Notes: generated from the letters alone by a model not told the origin. 64,000 nt of DNA from an uncultured Granulosicoccus sp. (GCA_947495035.1 CANLXI010000009.1:62001-126000), one strand, 5' to 3'. Counted from the stretch's first letter, positions 18,779-28,064 are shown. Numbers and translations are program-made.

Positions 18779-19768
18779 TCAGACATTGTAGAGTTCTGCA
18801 CGATAGCGCTGCAGATTCTGTGGTTCGCACAGCCAGTCGATGGTGCGTTGCAGACCTTCGCGAATATCGACCTGTGGTCGATGGCCCGTCATTTCGATCA
18901 TTTTCGAGTTGTCACAGACCAGTCGAGTCACTTCCGAGGCGGCAGGTCGGAGCCGCTGCTCATCGGTCACGAACACGGTGTCACTATTCATCAGCTCCCG
19001 AATCAGGTGCAAGGTATCTTCAATGGAGATTTCGGTGTTCGAGCCGATATTCACGACTTCTCCAATGGCCTCCGGACAACGCGCCAGGGCCAGAAACCCG
19101 CGGCAAGTGTCATCGACGTAATTGAAATCTCGTGTCGGTGACAGATCACCGAGCTGGATCTCCGGCTTGCCCGCCGCTATCTGGCAGATGATGGCCGGAA
19201 TGACGGCGCGAGCGGACTGCCGCGGCCCATAGGTATTGAAGGGTCTGGCTATGCTCAAGGGCAGCTCGAAGGCACAGTGATAGCTCATGGCCATGGCGTC
19301 GGCGGCGATTTTCGATGCGCTGTAGGGCGATTGTGCCTGCAGCGGATGAGCTTCATCGATCGGCACATGACGAGCGGTCCCGTACACCTCGCTGGTGGAT
19401 GTATGGATGAAACGACCAACCTGATTGTCCAGTGCGGCCTGGCACAGATTGAGCGTGCCATTGGCATTGGTGTCGAGATAACTGCTCGGCGCGACATAGG
19501 AATAGGGTATGGCAATGAGGGCTGCCAGGTGATAGATGACGTCGATCCCCTGCGTCAGCGCGCGGCAGAAATGGGCATCTCGTACATCACCACTGACAAC
19601 TTCCAGTGCATCGGATTCCGCGGCTGCATCCAGCCATCCCCAGGAACCCAGAGAGTTATATTGCACGAGCGCCCTGACCTCATGGCCTTCGCTCAGCAAC
19701 AGCTCGGTCAGGTGCGAACCGATGAACCCGTCTGCTCCGGTAACCAGGACTCGCTTGTTCTTGTTCAT
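18779..19768 (-). CDS. legB: SDR-family NDP-sugar 4,6-dehydratase (LegB type)
   Basis: This 329-residue extended short-chain dehydrogenase begins VLVTGADGFIGSHLTE (NAD-binding GxxGxxG). It carries HLAALIAIPYSY, the serine/threonine motif TSTSEVYG and the catalytic YSASK pair, then NTYGPRQS and RDFNYVDDT. LegB dehydrates UDP- or GDP-GlcNAc to the 4-keto-6-deoxy sugar, the first committed step of legionaminic acid synthesis. The ATG at 19768 fits the family N-terminus (MNKNKR). It is the first gene of the operon, divergent from the riboswitch-controlled cobalamin genes. The expected next enzyme, a DegT-type aminotransferase LegC, is absent here. Confidence 0.88.
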   Translation of the reverse strand: MNKNKRVLVTGADGFIGSHLTELLLSEGHEVRALVQYNSLGSWGWLDAAAESDALEVVSGDVRDAHFCRALTQGIDVIYHLAALIAIPYSYVAPSSYLDTNANGTLNLCQAALDNQVGRFIHTSTSEVYGTARHVPIDEAHPLQAQSPYSASKIAADAMAMSYHCAFELPLSIARPFNTYGPRQSARAVIPAIICQIAAGKPEIQLGDLSPTRDFNYVDDTCRGFLALARCPEAIGEVVNIGSNTEISIEDTLHLIRELMNSDTVFVTDEQRLRPAASEVTRLVCDNSKMIEMTGHRPQVDIREGLQRTIDWLCEPQNLQRYRAELYNV

Positions 19769-19884
19769 CAACCATCGGATATTTCGACAGGCGTTGGTCG
19801 CCACCCCGGTTTCAATCACGAAACATGCCCTCAGGCTCGGCTGTAACGCTCTGCATAACCCCCAAGTGGTGTATGCTTTGCGCA

Positions 19885-20075
19885 TCGCAAGGTTCTGACC
19901 AAGATGAAAAGGGAACGAGGTGCAAGACCTCGGCTGCCCCCGCAACTGTAAGCAACGTCATTCACTGTGTGCCCACTGGATGGTTTCCGCATCCGGGAAG
20001 GGAGTGAACCCCTGCCCTTCCGGCCTGGCCGGAATCAGGCCGTTGTCAGCCAGGAGACCTGCCAGGCGATATGTC
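19885..20075 (+). ncRNA. Cobalamin riboswitch
   Basis: The stretch shows the ordered conserved blocks of the adenosylcobalamin riboswitch: AAGGGAACGAGGTGCAA (starting at 19909), CTGCCCCCGCAACTGTAAG (19934-19952), GCCCACTGG, GGGAAGG (19995-20001) and the B12 box AGCCAGGAGACCTGCC (20047-20062). It stands alone 5' of a TonB receptor and should reduce expression of the uptake genes when cobalamin is plentiful. About 130-170 bases between the aptamer and the receptor start are available for the expression platform. The ends are approximate. Confidence 0.92.
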
Positions 20076-20208
20076 ATCAACCAGCCTGGCGGGGTGTCCG
20101 GTGGAACATGAGAAGCGACAGCTGCAGGCCGTGTGCAAGCAGAGGCTGTCCAACCCTCTTCTTCTGCCACCACATGCTCCGTCGGCCACAACATGAGGTA
20201 GCGCGGGG

Positions 20209-22341
20209 TTGCGTTCCTGGCCTTCAATCGATAGCCCTGATCGGGCAAGCGTGCTGCCTGGCGCCAGTCGCCACGTACCGACGAATGCCTCACCCGGCTT
20301 TCCTCTGCGCTACTGGCTGCTGTGCACTCTGCCCTGTGTGACCTTGCTTGCTTCGGCGGCTCAGGCCCAGTCATCCGAGTCTGACTCGACACACTCCGTC
20401 GACGCCACTGCGACAACGGGCACGACACCTGACGCCATACTGGACACCATCCGAGCCATCGCCGAGGTGCCCTACCGTACCGGTGAGGTGATCAGCGAGG
20501 AGAGCACAGCCAGCCACAGTCGGATCGGTGCTGCCACGCTGCAACGGAGCAATAACACCCTGGCCGGTGTTCTGGCCCGGGAAAGTGGGGTGCAACATCG
20601 CCAGTCAGGCGGATTCGGCAGCTTTTCCAGCATCAGCATCCGGGCGGCTACCGGCGCGCAGACCGATGTCTATCTGGATGGCATCCTGCTCAACAGCGGC
20701 GGATCACCGGTAGTGGACCTCTCCACTCTGGAAGTACTCAACCTCGAATCCATCGACATCTACCGCGGCAGCACACCGCTGCAACTGGGTCATGGTTCGA
20801 TCGGCGGTGCGGTCAATCTCAACACACTGCAGAGCCGTGCCGAACCCACCACACGAGTGCGACTGGGTGTCGGCAGTCTGGGCAGTCGGGAGCTGCAGCT
20901 GTCGCACCAGACCGTTCGAGGTGCATGGGACATGGTGGCCGCCATCAGCCATCGGCAGAGTGACAATGACTTCGGCTTCCTCAGCGACAACGGAACGCCG
21001 TTGAACCCGAATGATGACCGCCGCGAAAAGCGTCACAATGCCGATGCCCGCCGCACGACAGCCTTGCTGCGCACCGGCTACCGGCAGAACCGGGATAGCC
21101 GTACCGACCTGACTCTGCAGTTGTCGGCACGCGATCTTGGCGTACCCGAATTTCGCAACAACCCCGACAATGTGGCCAGTTACGATACCCGAGGTACACA
21201 GTTGCAGTTGTCACAGGTTCTCGACGGTCTGGGTCAGTGGAACAGTCGCCACGATCTGTACTGGCATGACAGCTCATCGCACTATCGAGACCTGCTCAGC
21301 CAGGTCGGACTGGGCGCGCAGGACGCAGAAAACGATTCGGACACACTGGGCGCCAAGACCTACTGGGAATATCTGGCCGACAGCGGTTCCCTCGGCCTGT
21401 CGCTGGATGTTCGCCGTGAACGTTTTGCCTCGAGCGACGCCAGGGATGACACAGCGGCCTTCGATGTCGACCGAGACCGCACACAGGCCTCCATTCACTA
21501 TGTCTGGTTCGATGACAGTGAGACCTGGTCCCTCACCCCCGCCATCCGCTGGCAACAGGACGAGCTACGCGGAAAGAGCCCCGAATCATCCGCAGACCTG
21601 CCTTCCCGTCGCCGCTCATCGGATACGAGCCTGCAGATCGGTCTGGCCTACCGCCCGCCGGGGCAGGTCTCACTGACTGCCAATGCCGGCAGCTACTACC
21701 GGGAACCGTCCTTTGGAGAACTGTTCGGATCCAGCGGACTGGTAAACGGCAATCCCGATCTGCAACCCGAAGAGGGCTTCAATGTCGATGTCGGACTGCA
21801 CTTTCGCAGTCAACGCTCGGCACTCAGCGCCACCGTATTCGGGAGCGACCGGGATGAACTCATTGTCACCACCTACAATTCCCGAGGCATTGGCGGTCCG
21901 GTCAATGCCGGAGCCGCGCGAGTCATCGGCCTCGAACTGGCAATGGATCTGGCCATTACCCCGCAACTGGATCTGAGCAGCAATCTCACCTGGCAGTCTG
22001 CGCGCAACCGCGACCCGGCGGCCGGATTCCATGACCGCTTTCTGCCAGGCGAAGCTCAGTTCGCCTGGTCCGGAAAACTGCAATACCAGCCCTCGCAGTT
22101 CAGCTTCTGGTACGAACTGGACGTACTGCGCAAACGCTTCTACGATCAGGCCAACATTCTGCCCGCTGCCGATAGCGAACTGCATTCGATCGGCATCGAC
22201 TGGACGAATACGCAATGGCAGGCCACCCTTGGCATACACAACCTCGGTGATGACAACATCGAGGATTTCAATGGATTTCCCAAACCCGGGCGCACCTGGT
22301 CATTGACCCTGACTCGCACCCTGACATCGCCCACACCCTGA
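20209..22341 (+). CDS. btuB: TonB-dependent outer-membrane receptor, cobalamin-type (BtuB-like)
   Basis: This ~710-residue outer-membrane barrel takes up corrinoids using TonB energy. A hydrophobic signal (YWLLCTLPCVTLLASAAQAQ, ending near residue 54) is followed by a plug domain with LAGVLARESGVQHRQSGG, DVYLDGILLNSGG and HGSIGGAVNLNT, then a long barrel with the LQPEEG segment near residue 520 and the C-terminal GRTWSLTLTRTL strand. No classical TonB box is obvious. The start is uncertain: TTG 20209 is the longest option and GTG 20251 is equally compatible with the signal peptide. Control by the upstream cobalamin riboswitch and the BtuCD-like genes behind it support corrinoid as the substrate. 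Confidence 0.86.
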   Translation: MRSWPSIDSPDRASVLPGASRHVPTNASPGFPLRYWLLCTLPCVTLLASAAQAQSSESDSTHSVDATATTGTTPDAILDTIRAIAEVPYRTGEVISEESTASHSRIGAATLQRSNNTLAGVLARESGVQHRQSGGFGSFSSISIRAATGAQTDVYLDGILLNSGGSPVVDLSTLEVLNLESIDIYRGSTPLQLGHGSIGGAVNLNTLQSRAEPTTRVRLGVGSLGSRELQLSHQTVRGAWDMVAAISHRQSDNDFGFLSDNGTPLNPNDDRREKRHNADARRTTALLRTGYRQNRDSRTDLTLQLSARDLGVPEFRNNPDNVASYDTRGTQLQLSQVLDGLGQWNSRHDLYWHDSSSHYRDLLSQVGLGAQDAENDSDTLGAKTYWEYLADSGSLGLSLDVRRERFASSDARDDTAAFDVDRDRTQASIHYVWFDDSETWSLTPAIRWQQDELRGKSPESSADLPSRRRSSDTSLQIGLAYRPPGQVSLTANAGSYYREPSFGELFGSSGLVNGNPDLQPEEGFNVDVGLHFRSQRSALSATVFGSDRDELIVTTYNSRGIGGPVNAGAARVIGLELAMDLAITPQLDLSSNLTWQSARNRDPAAGFHDRFLPGEAQFAWSGKLQYQPSQFSFWYELDVLRKRFYDQANILPAADSELHSIGIDWTNTQWQATLGIHNLGDDNIEDFNGFPKPGRTWSLTLTRTLTSPTP

Positions 22342-22361
22342 CTTCACAAGGAAAAAATCGA

Positions 22362-23618
22362 ATGACAATCAGAATCTCACAGGCACCCTCTGGCGGAGTT
22401 CTCCTGCCCTTCAGGCAACTGATGCGGGTCTCGGTGCTGGCAACTGCCATGATCGGTCTGAGCGCCTGCAGCTCCGACAGCGACGACTCGGCTGTTGGCG
22501 GTGACAACGTGGACCTGAGCGGCCAATACGCCTATGTGGCTACCCGGGCGGCCGATTACGGTAGCGGTCGCATCGATCGCCTGTCTCTGGAACAGGGCAA
22601 TGTTGTCGTCGGCAGCTATCCGGGAGCCGGATCCAATATCGATGTCGACACCGATGGTGTCAGTCCCTACCAGATCGGCAAGTTCATGGTTGATTCCATC
22701 ACCCGCTACGATGCCGAAGACACATCCATCGTCGACTACCAGTATTCGGTCAAGGGCGATGAGCCGATCACGGCCAACCCTACCGACCTGGTCTTCAGCG
22801 GTCCCAACCGCGCCTATCTGACGCGTCGCAGCAGCAACTCCCTGTGGATCGTGGACCCGGCCGCCGAGACGGAAGAGGATTTCAAACTGGAAGAGATCGA
22901 TCTGAGTGCCTACGACACCGATCTGCCAGACATGACCGAGGCGATCATCGTCGATGACAAGCTGTTCGTACTGCTCGAGCGTCTGCAGCGACTGGAGTCC
23001 GGCTCGCAGATTCCCGACAAGAGCGCCTACGTGGCGGTCATCAACACGATTACCAACACCGAAATCGACACAGGCATGGGCAGCGACGGCCTGCTGGGTA
23101 TCGAACTGGATGTCACCAATCCCTCGGCGCTTCAGTACAATGAGGAGACCGGCCTGATCCATGTTGTAGGTCGTGGCAACTACTTTGAAAACGAAGCCAT
23201 CACCGAGGATTTTCACAGTGGCGGTGTACAGTCCATCGATCCCGGCAGTTACGAAACCACACTGATACTCGATGACGGTAGTGATGCAGAAAACGAAGGC
23301 TATTTCGTCGACCTGGAAATCATCAATGCAGAACTGGGCTATCTGCTGACCTATGCCGAATTCACCGTGACGACCCTGCGCACGTTCAACCCGACAAGTG
23401 GTGAACTGTCAGCCGATATCATCCCGGGGCTCGACGGTGTCGATATCACGACACTGGCGCAAGGTCCGGACAATCACCTCTGGATCGGTATCAATGACGA
23501 CAACCCGGGATTCTACCGCCTCGATCTGAGCACCGGTGAACTGGCAGCGGAACGCGTCGCTACCGATCTGGTTCCCATCAATGTCGTATTCATCGACGTT
23601 CCACAATCAGACAGCTGA
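22362..23618 (+). CDS. Beta-propeller-like lipoprotein of the cobalamin operon
   Basis: This 418-residue protein starts at ATG 22362 behind AAGGAAAA. A signal of about 35 residues ends in LSAC (Cys36), a lipobox. The residue after the cysteine is Ser rather than Asp, which predicts sorting to the outer membrane. The mature part has repeating beta-rich units (YAYVATRAADYG, NRAYLTRRSSNSLWIVD, TGLIHVVGRGNYF, NHLWIGINDDNPGFYRLD), the pattern of YncE/DUF5074-like beta-propellers. It lies 20 bases after the receptor and overlaps or abuts the permease gene, so it belongs to the B12 operon. Bacteroides BtuG is a surface propeller lipoprotein that hands B12 to BtuB; a similar role is an inference from fold, sorting and context. 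Confidence 0.75.
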   Translation: MTIRISQAPSGGVLLPFRQLMRVSVLATAMIGLSACSSDSDDSAVGGDNVDLSGQYAYVATRAADYGSGRIDRLSLEQGNVVVGSYPGAGSNIDVDTDGVSPYQIGKFMVDSITRYDAEDTSIVDYQYSVKGDEPITANPTDLVFSGPNRAYLTRRSSNSLWIVDPAAETEEDFKLEEIDLSAYDTDLPDMTEAIIVDDKLFVLLERLQRLESGSQIPDKSAYVAVINTITNTEIDTGMGSDGLLGIELDVTNPSALQYNEETGLIHVVGRGNYFENEAITEDFHSGGVQSIDPGSYETTLILDDGSDAENEGYFVDLEIINAELGYLLTYAEFTVTTLRTFNPTSGELSADIIPGLDGVDITTLAQGPDNHLWIGINDDNPGFYRLDLSTGELAAERVATDLVPINVVFIDVPQSDS

Positions 23619-24648
23619 CCGGAGTCCGATCCTGAACACAGGCTCAAACCATGGCTGGCATTGTCTTTTGCTGGGACTGGCAGTGTTGCTGCTGGCTGTG
23701 GTGAGTCTGTGTCTGGGTCAGCAATGGATCAGTCCCTGGCAGGCATTCACCCTGCCTTTCACCGAGCCGGACTCGGTGACAGCCGTCATCATTCGCGAAA
23801 TCCGGCTGCCTCGTACCCTGATTGCGGTCATTGCCGGGACGTCTCTGGGCCTGTCCGGCGCAGCCATGCAAGGGCTGTTGCAGAATCCTCTGGCCAGTCC
23901 CGGGCTGGTCGGCAGCGCCAGTGGTGCAGCGCTCGGAGCGGTAACAGCCTTGTACTTCTTCAGCGGTGTCTGGCACCCTCAGAGCGTCCCTCTGGCGGGC
24001 ATGCTGGGTGCTCTGAGCGCCACCGGCCTCGTCTATCTTCTGGCAGGTCGGGACTCTTCGGTCAGCACGCTGATTCTGGCAGGTGTTGCCATCAATGCCC
24101 TGGCAGCTGCCCTGCTGTCACTTCTGCTCAATCTGGCACCCAGCCCGTTTGCGGTTCGTGAGCTCGTGCTCTGGACTCTGGGCGATCTGGCCGACCGCAG
24201 CCTGCACGACCTGTGGCTCATGCTGCCCTGTACCCTCGCTGGCTGGTTGCTGCTCGCCGGTGTCGGTCGCTCGCTGGATGCTCTGACACTGGGAGAACGA
24301 ACGGCTCGAAGCATGGGCATCAACACCCATCTGACATCCTGGCGCATTTTCATTGCCGTCTCCCTGTGTGTTGGCGCCGCTGTTGCCACGACCGGCATGA
24401 TCGGCTTCATCGGACTGGTGGTGCCGCATCTGCTGCGCCCTCTGGCCAACCACCAACCGGGCCGATTGCTGCCGCTGGCCGCTCTGGGTGGCGCGCTGAT
24501 GCTGCTCACGGCCGATATCGGTGTGCGGCTCATTGCCCTGCAGGGTGCACTGCCGGTACCGCTGAAGGTGGGCGTCCTGACCGCACTGGTGGGAGCCCCC
24601 TTCTTCCTGATTCTGATCCTGCGCAGTCGCAGGAACTACCTCTCCTGA
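23581..24648 (+). CDS. btuC: FecCD-family ABC permease (BtuC-like)
   Basis: This inner-membrane permease of ~355 residues has about ten hydrophobic segments. Family motifs are IREIRLPRTLIAVIAG, LSGAAMQGLLQNPLASPGLVG and, near the C-terminus, GMIGFIGLVVPHLLRP, which contacts the ATPase. It transports the corrinoid from the periplasm. The start is unclear: ATG 23581 overlaps the lipoprotein gene by 38 bases, while a start just after the lipoprotein stop would have to use a rare codon. The riboswitch and neighbours favour cobalamin over iron-siderophore. Confidence 0.87.
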   Translation: MSYSSTFHNQTADRSPILNTGSNHGWHCLLLGLAVLLLAVVSLCLGQQWISPWQAFTLPFTEPDSVTAVIIREIRLPRTLIAVIAGTSLGLSGAAMQGLLQNPLASPGLVGSASGAALGAVTALYFFSGVWHPQSVPLAGMLGALSATGLVYLLAGRDSSVSTLILAGVAINALAAALLSLLLNLAPSPFAVRELVLWTLGDLADRSLHDLWLMLPCTLAGWLLLAGVGRSLDALTLGERTARSMGINTHLTSWRIFIAVSLCVGAAVATTGMIGFIGLVVPHLLRPLANHQPGRLLPLAALGGALMLLTADIGVRLIALQGALPVPLKVGVLTALVGAPFFLILILRSRRNYLS

Positions 24649-24659
24649 GTCGATCCGAG

Positions 24660-25463
24660 ATGATGCAGACGCGCCTGTTGGCTGAATCCGTCAGTGTTCA
24701 TCGTGCGGAACGGGCATTGGTGGACGCTGTGTCCTTACAGGTCGCCGCCGGGGAACTGGTTGGCCTGATCGGCCCGAACGGCGCTGGAAAATCCACCTTG
24801 CTGACAGCCCTTGCCGGTATCGACAGAAAGGCCAGCGGTTGCATCACCATCGATGGGCATCCCCTGCAAGGCATCAGTGCTGCGGAGCGCGCCCTGCAAA
24901 TGGGCTGGGTCGAGCAATCCGGCACCATTCACTGGCCCGTCACCGTTGAACGACTGGTCATGCTGGGCAGAATTCCGCACCTGCCCGTATGGTGCCGCGC
25001 CACTGCCACGGATCTGCAGGCCGTCGAGAATGCCCTGACTCTCTGTGACTGCCAGTCCTTGCGTCATCGGCAGGTGACAACGCTCTCAGGCGGAGAGCGA
25101 GCGCGTGCCCTGCTGGCACGAGCACTGGCCGCAGAGCCGACGCTGCTGTTTGCCGACGAACCCATCTCCAACCTGGATCTGGGACATCAGCTGCAGACAA
25201 TGCAACTGCTGCGCGACTTTGCCAGCGAGAAACGCGCCGCCATCGTCGTCATGCACGACCTGTCACTGGCAGCCCGTTATTGCGACCGACTGTATCTGAT
25301 GCATCAGGGACGTATCGTGGCATCCGGCAGTGTCGCCAAGGTACTCAGCCCGCAGAACCTCGCCGATGTCTACGGGGTCAGCGTCATCAGCGGTTGCGAG
25401 TCTGTACCCTGGATCGTGCCTGACCAGCTGTTGAGCGAACAGCCCGGTGCAGACACGCCCTGA
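24660..25463 (+). CDS. btuD: ABC transporter ATPase (BtuD-like)
   Basis: This 267-residue ATPase powers the BtuC-like permease. It shows Walker A GPNGAGKST, the signature LSGGERARA, Walker B LLFADEPISNLD and the switch histidine in VVMHDLSLAARY. The start at ATG 24660 follows the permease stop by 11 bases; the same frame is open far upstream within btuC, but that part is not homologous. The last gene of the riboswitch operon: no periplasmic binding protein (BtuF) or corrinoid-salvage enzyme follows, so BtuF must be elsewhere or replaced. Confidence 0.87.
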   Translation: MMQTRLLAESVSVHRAERALVDAVSLQVAAGELVGLIGPNGAGKSTLLTALAGIDRKASGCITIDGHPLQGISAAERALQMGWVEQSGTIHWPVTVERLVMLGRIPHLPVWCRATATDLQAVENALTLCDCQSLRHRQVTTLSGGERARALLARALAAEPTLLFADEPISNLDLGHQLQTMQLLRDFASEKRAAIVVMHDLSLAARYCDRLYLMHQGRIVASGSVAKVLSPQNLADVYGVSVISGCESVPWIVPDQLLSEQPGADTP

Positions 25464-25504
25464 TCAGCCGGAGTCGATCCGGTCTGGATCTGGTCTCAAT
25501 CAGA

Positions 25505-26422
25505 CTAGGAGGCCAGAAAATCGATCTGGCAGCGAACTCCACTGGGTATCTTCATGTCCGGGTTTTCCAGAATCAGACGCACGCCGTAGGTAGCGCTGGC
25601 TGCATCGGCCACGGCATCGATACGTCGTACCTCCGCCGACAATACCTGGTTCTCGAAACCGGGCACATCGATGGTAATGGCTGCCACCATGCCGGTGGAC
25701 AGATTGCCCAGGTACTCGACCGGCACGATCACTTCGACATTCAACGGATCCAGCTGCGCTATCTGGTAGACGGGGTCGCTATCGACGTATTCCCCGGCTC
25801 GCTTGTACATCTGCACCACGCTTCCGTCGATGGGACTGCGGATGAGTCGCCTGGCAAGGGTCGCCTCGGCACGTTGTACATCCAGCTCCGCCAGGCGTTG
25901 ACTCTCTCTCTCCTGCACCACCTGCAGACCGGCCAGGCGAGCCTCGGTACTGACCTGATCAACAACCTGGCGAGACACGCCGGAGGTCTTCAGCAGCTGT
26001 TCGTTGCGCGCTCGGGTTCTCTCACCGAAGCCTGCCGTCACCTTGCGCAGATCCAGCGCCGTGGTGCTGCCGGCCACTTGCCGGGCAATGGCCAGGGCCA
26101 CCCTTTCCACATCGCTTTCCAGCTGCGCCATGACCGTTCCCTTGCTGACGAAATCACTGCGATCGAAATAGCTGTGGGCAATCAGTCCCGGCACGGCAGA
26201 TCCCAGATCGACCGTGGCACTGGGTTCGATCACGCAATCCATATCGGACAACACTTCCAGTGAGGCACGCGAGCTGGGTACCAGCCCGGCCATCAGTGCA
26301 CCGACACTCAGGACAGTCCCCAGTCCCAGCAACACATTCTGTCTCCAGCTCGCATTGCTCCGTCGGTTCGACGCATGACCGCTTCGGCCAATTCCAGTCG
26401 GATATTCGTCAGTCTTGTTCAT
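25505..26422 (-). CDS. HlyD/RND-type periplasmic adaptor (membrane fusion protein), orphan
   Basis: This 305-residue adaptor has one N-terminal hydrophobic segment (about residues 28-46), a biotinyl-lipoyl half (VDLGSAVPGLI...VSKGTVMAQLE), a short coiled-coil hairpin (residues ~110-165) and the returning lipoyl half (ATLARRLIRSPIDGSVV, KRAGEYVDSDPVYQIA), then a beta-barrel ending in IPSGVRCQIDF. Such proteins bridge an inner-membrane pump and an outer-membrane channel. No pump or TolC-like gene is adjacent, so its partner is unknown. It is not obviously the T1SS adaptor of the RTX protein, being shorter than typical HlyD/LapC. The start at ATG 26422 is set by the membrane segment. Confidence 0.8.
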   Translation of the reverse strand: MNKTDEYPTGIGRSGHASNRRSNASWRQNVLLGLGTVLSVGALMAGLVPSSRASLEVLSDMDCVIEPSATVDLGSAVPGLIAHSYFDRSDFVSKGTVMAQLESDVERVALAIARQVAGSTTALDLRKVTAGFGERTRARNEQLLKTSGVSRQVVDQVSTEARLAGLQVVQERESQRLAELDVQRAEATLARRLIRSPIDGSVVQMYKRAGEYVDSDPVYQIAQLDPLNVEVIVPVEYLGNLSTGMVAAITIDVPGFENQVLSAEVRRIDAVADAASATYGVRLILENPDMKIPSGVRCQIDFLAS

Positions 26423-26789
26423 CGTAGAGTCGTGTCTCTTTCCCACAAACAGCCTCGGTCCCGCCGCCACCGCCGGATCAGTGAATCCAGTCCCGCCATC
26501 GGCGCCAACCCCTGGTCGGACTCCCGGCTTGTCAGCTGACAGTGCTGGTGATTTCTTCGAGCAGTTCCATTGCAACGGGTATGCCGCGTAACACTGGCAC
26601 CAACGCCTTCTACCGGGCAGGAAACCGTATTCCGCAGGCAGTAAAATCCGATAATCAGACACAAGCCACAAAACCGTATACTCACGCGCATTCACACCCG
26701 TTGCACTGTCCTGTTCCTTCAGCGCATCCCATGAAACCAAACAGGCTTCGCGGCGCTACAATGGTGCGCTATACCTCAGGAGAATCTTC
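26423..26789. other. Intergenic region between divergent adaptor and gcdH genes
   Basis: This 367-base stretch carries no supported gene. It must hold the promoters of both flanking genes. A TACAAT hexamer (26757-26762) could be the -10 box for gcdH, with no good -35 match, and CAGGAGAA just before 26790 is a strong ribosome site. Confidence 0.5.
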
Positions 26790-28025
26790 ATGACATCAGC
26801 CGACGGTTCACACGATCACATGACACCGCAGTCAGCACGTGCCAAACCGGCGGCAGCGGTCTGGGACGATATCGCGCTGCTTGATCAGCAACTGAACAGT
26901 GAAGAGCGACTGATTCGAGACACGGCTCGGGACTATTGCCAGAGCCGTCTGCTGGGCCGGGTCATCGAAGCCAATCGGCATGAACACTTCGATCGCGACA
27001 TCCTGTCCGAGTTTGGCGAACTGGGCCTGCTGGGCGTGACTCTGCCCGAGAAATACGGCTGCGCAGCTGCCAGCTATGTCAGCTACGGCCTGGTGGCTCG
27101 CGAGGTCGAACGCGTCGATTCCGGATATCGCTCAGCCATGTCGGTGCAATCGTCCCTGGTCATGCACCCCATTTTCGCCTACGGTACCGAGGATCAGCGC
27201 CAACACTATCTGCCAAGGCTTGCCAGCGGCGAACTGGTTGGCTGCTTCGGCCTGACCGAACCGGATCATGGCTCTGACCCTTCCAGCATGGTCACACGCG
27301 CCACGAAGGTCGACGGTGGCTACGTGCTCAATGGTGCCAAGAACTGGATCACCAATTCACCGATCGCCGATGTCTGTGTTGTCTGGGCAAAGTCGGATGC
27401 TCATGACGGCAAGATCAAGGGCTTTCTGGTCGACCGGGACAATCCCGGACTGTCGACACCCGGGATCGCAGGCAAGTTCTCCCTGCGCGCATCGATCACC
27501 GGCATGATCCAGCTGCAGGATGCCGAAATCGGTGACGACAAGCTGTTGCCGGATGCCGAAGGCCTGGCCGGACCCTTCGGTTGCCTGAATCGTGCCCGCT
27601 ACGGCATCAGTTGGGGTGCGCTGGGTGCCGCCGAAGCCTGCTGGCATCAGGCGCGTGACTACACCATGGATCGCCGGCAATTCGGCAAACCCCTGGCCGC
27701 CAACCAGCTGATCCAGAAGAAGCTGGCGGACATGCAGACCGAGATCACGCTGGGCCTGCAGGGCTCCTTGCGTCTCGGGCGGCTCCTCGATGAGGGCCAG
27801 GCATCGGCTGAACTGATTTCCCTGATGAAACGAAACAATGCAGGCAAGTCCCTCGAGATTGCACGCATTGCCAGAGACATGCTGGGCGGGAACGGTATTT
27901 CGGATGAATACCACGTCATCCGGCACGTCATGAACCTGGAGGCCGTGAATACCTACGAGGGCACACATGATATACATGCCCTGATCCTGGGCCGGTGTCA
28001 GACTGGACTGCAGGCGTTCACCTGA
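26790..28025 (+). CDS. gcdH: Glutaryl-CoA dehydrogenase
   Basis: This 411-residue acyl-CoA dehydrogenase oxidises and decarboxylates glutaryl-CoA to crotonyl-CoA using FAD, a step of lysine, tryptophan and aromatic-acid breakdown. It carries [17 protein letters not shown], the arginine-containing segment typical of glutaryl-CoA rather than short-chain enzymes, [36 protein letters not shown] and the catalytic Glu390 in [13 protein letters not shown] 26790 follows a good CAGGAGAA site. It heads an apparent operon with a flavin dehydrogenase and an AEC carrier. No glutarate-CoA transferase is beside it. Confidence 0.9.
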   Translation: MTSADGSHDHMTPQSARAKPAAAVWDDIALLDQQLNSEERLIRDTARDYCQSRLLGRVIEANRHEHFDRDILSEFGELGLLGVTLPEKYGCAAASYVSYGLVAREVERVDSGYRSAMSVQSSLVMHPIFAYGTEDQRQHYLPRLASGELVGCFGLTEPDHGSDPSSMVTRATKVDGGYVLNGAKNWITNSPIADVCVVWAKSDAHDGKIKGFLVDRDNPGLSTPGIAGKFSLRASITGMIQLQDAEIGDDKLLPDAEGLAGPFGCLNRARYGISWGALGAAEACWHQARDYTMDRRQFGKPLAANQLIQKKLADMQTEITLGLQGSLRLGRLLDEGQASAELISLMKRNNAGKSLEIARIARDMLGGNGISDEYHVIRHVMNLEAVNTYEGTHDIHALILGRCQTGLQAFT

Positions 28026-28064
28026 TTGCCGGAGACCGGCAACAACGACAGAACCAAAAGAACA

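Noticed and set aside
22377..23216. 279-codon minus-strand frame opposite the propeller lipoprotein
   Set aside because: The plus-strand gene has a lipoprotein signal, ribosome site and operon context; the antisense frame has none.
25505..26422. Adaptor as the type I secretion partner of the RTX protein
   Set aside because: It is 19 kb away, shorter than typical T1SS adaptors, and has no ABC exporter or TolC gene beside it.
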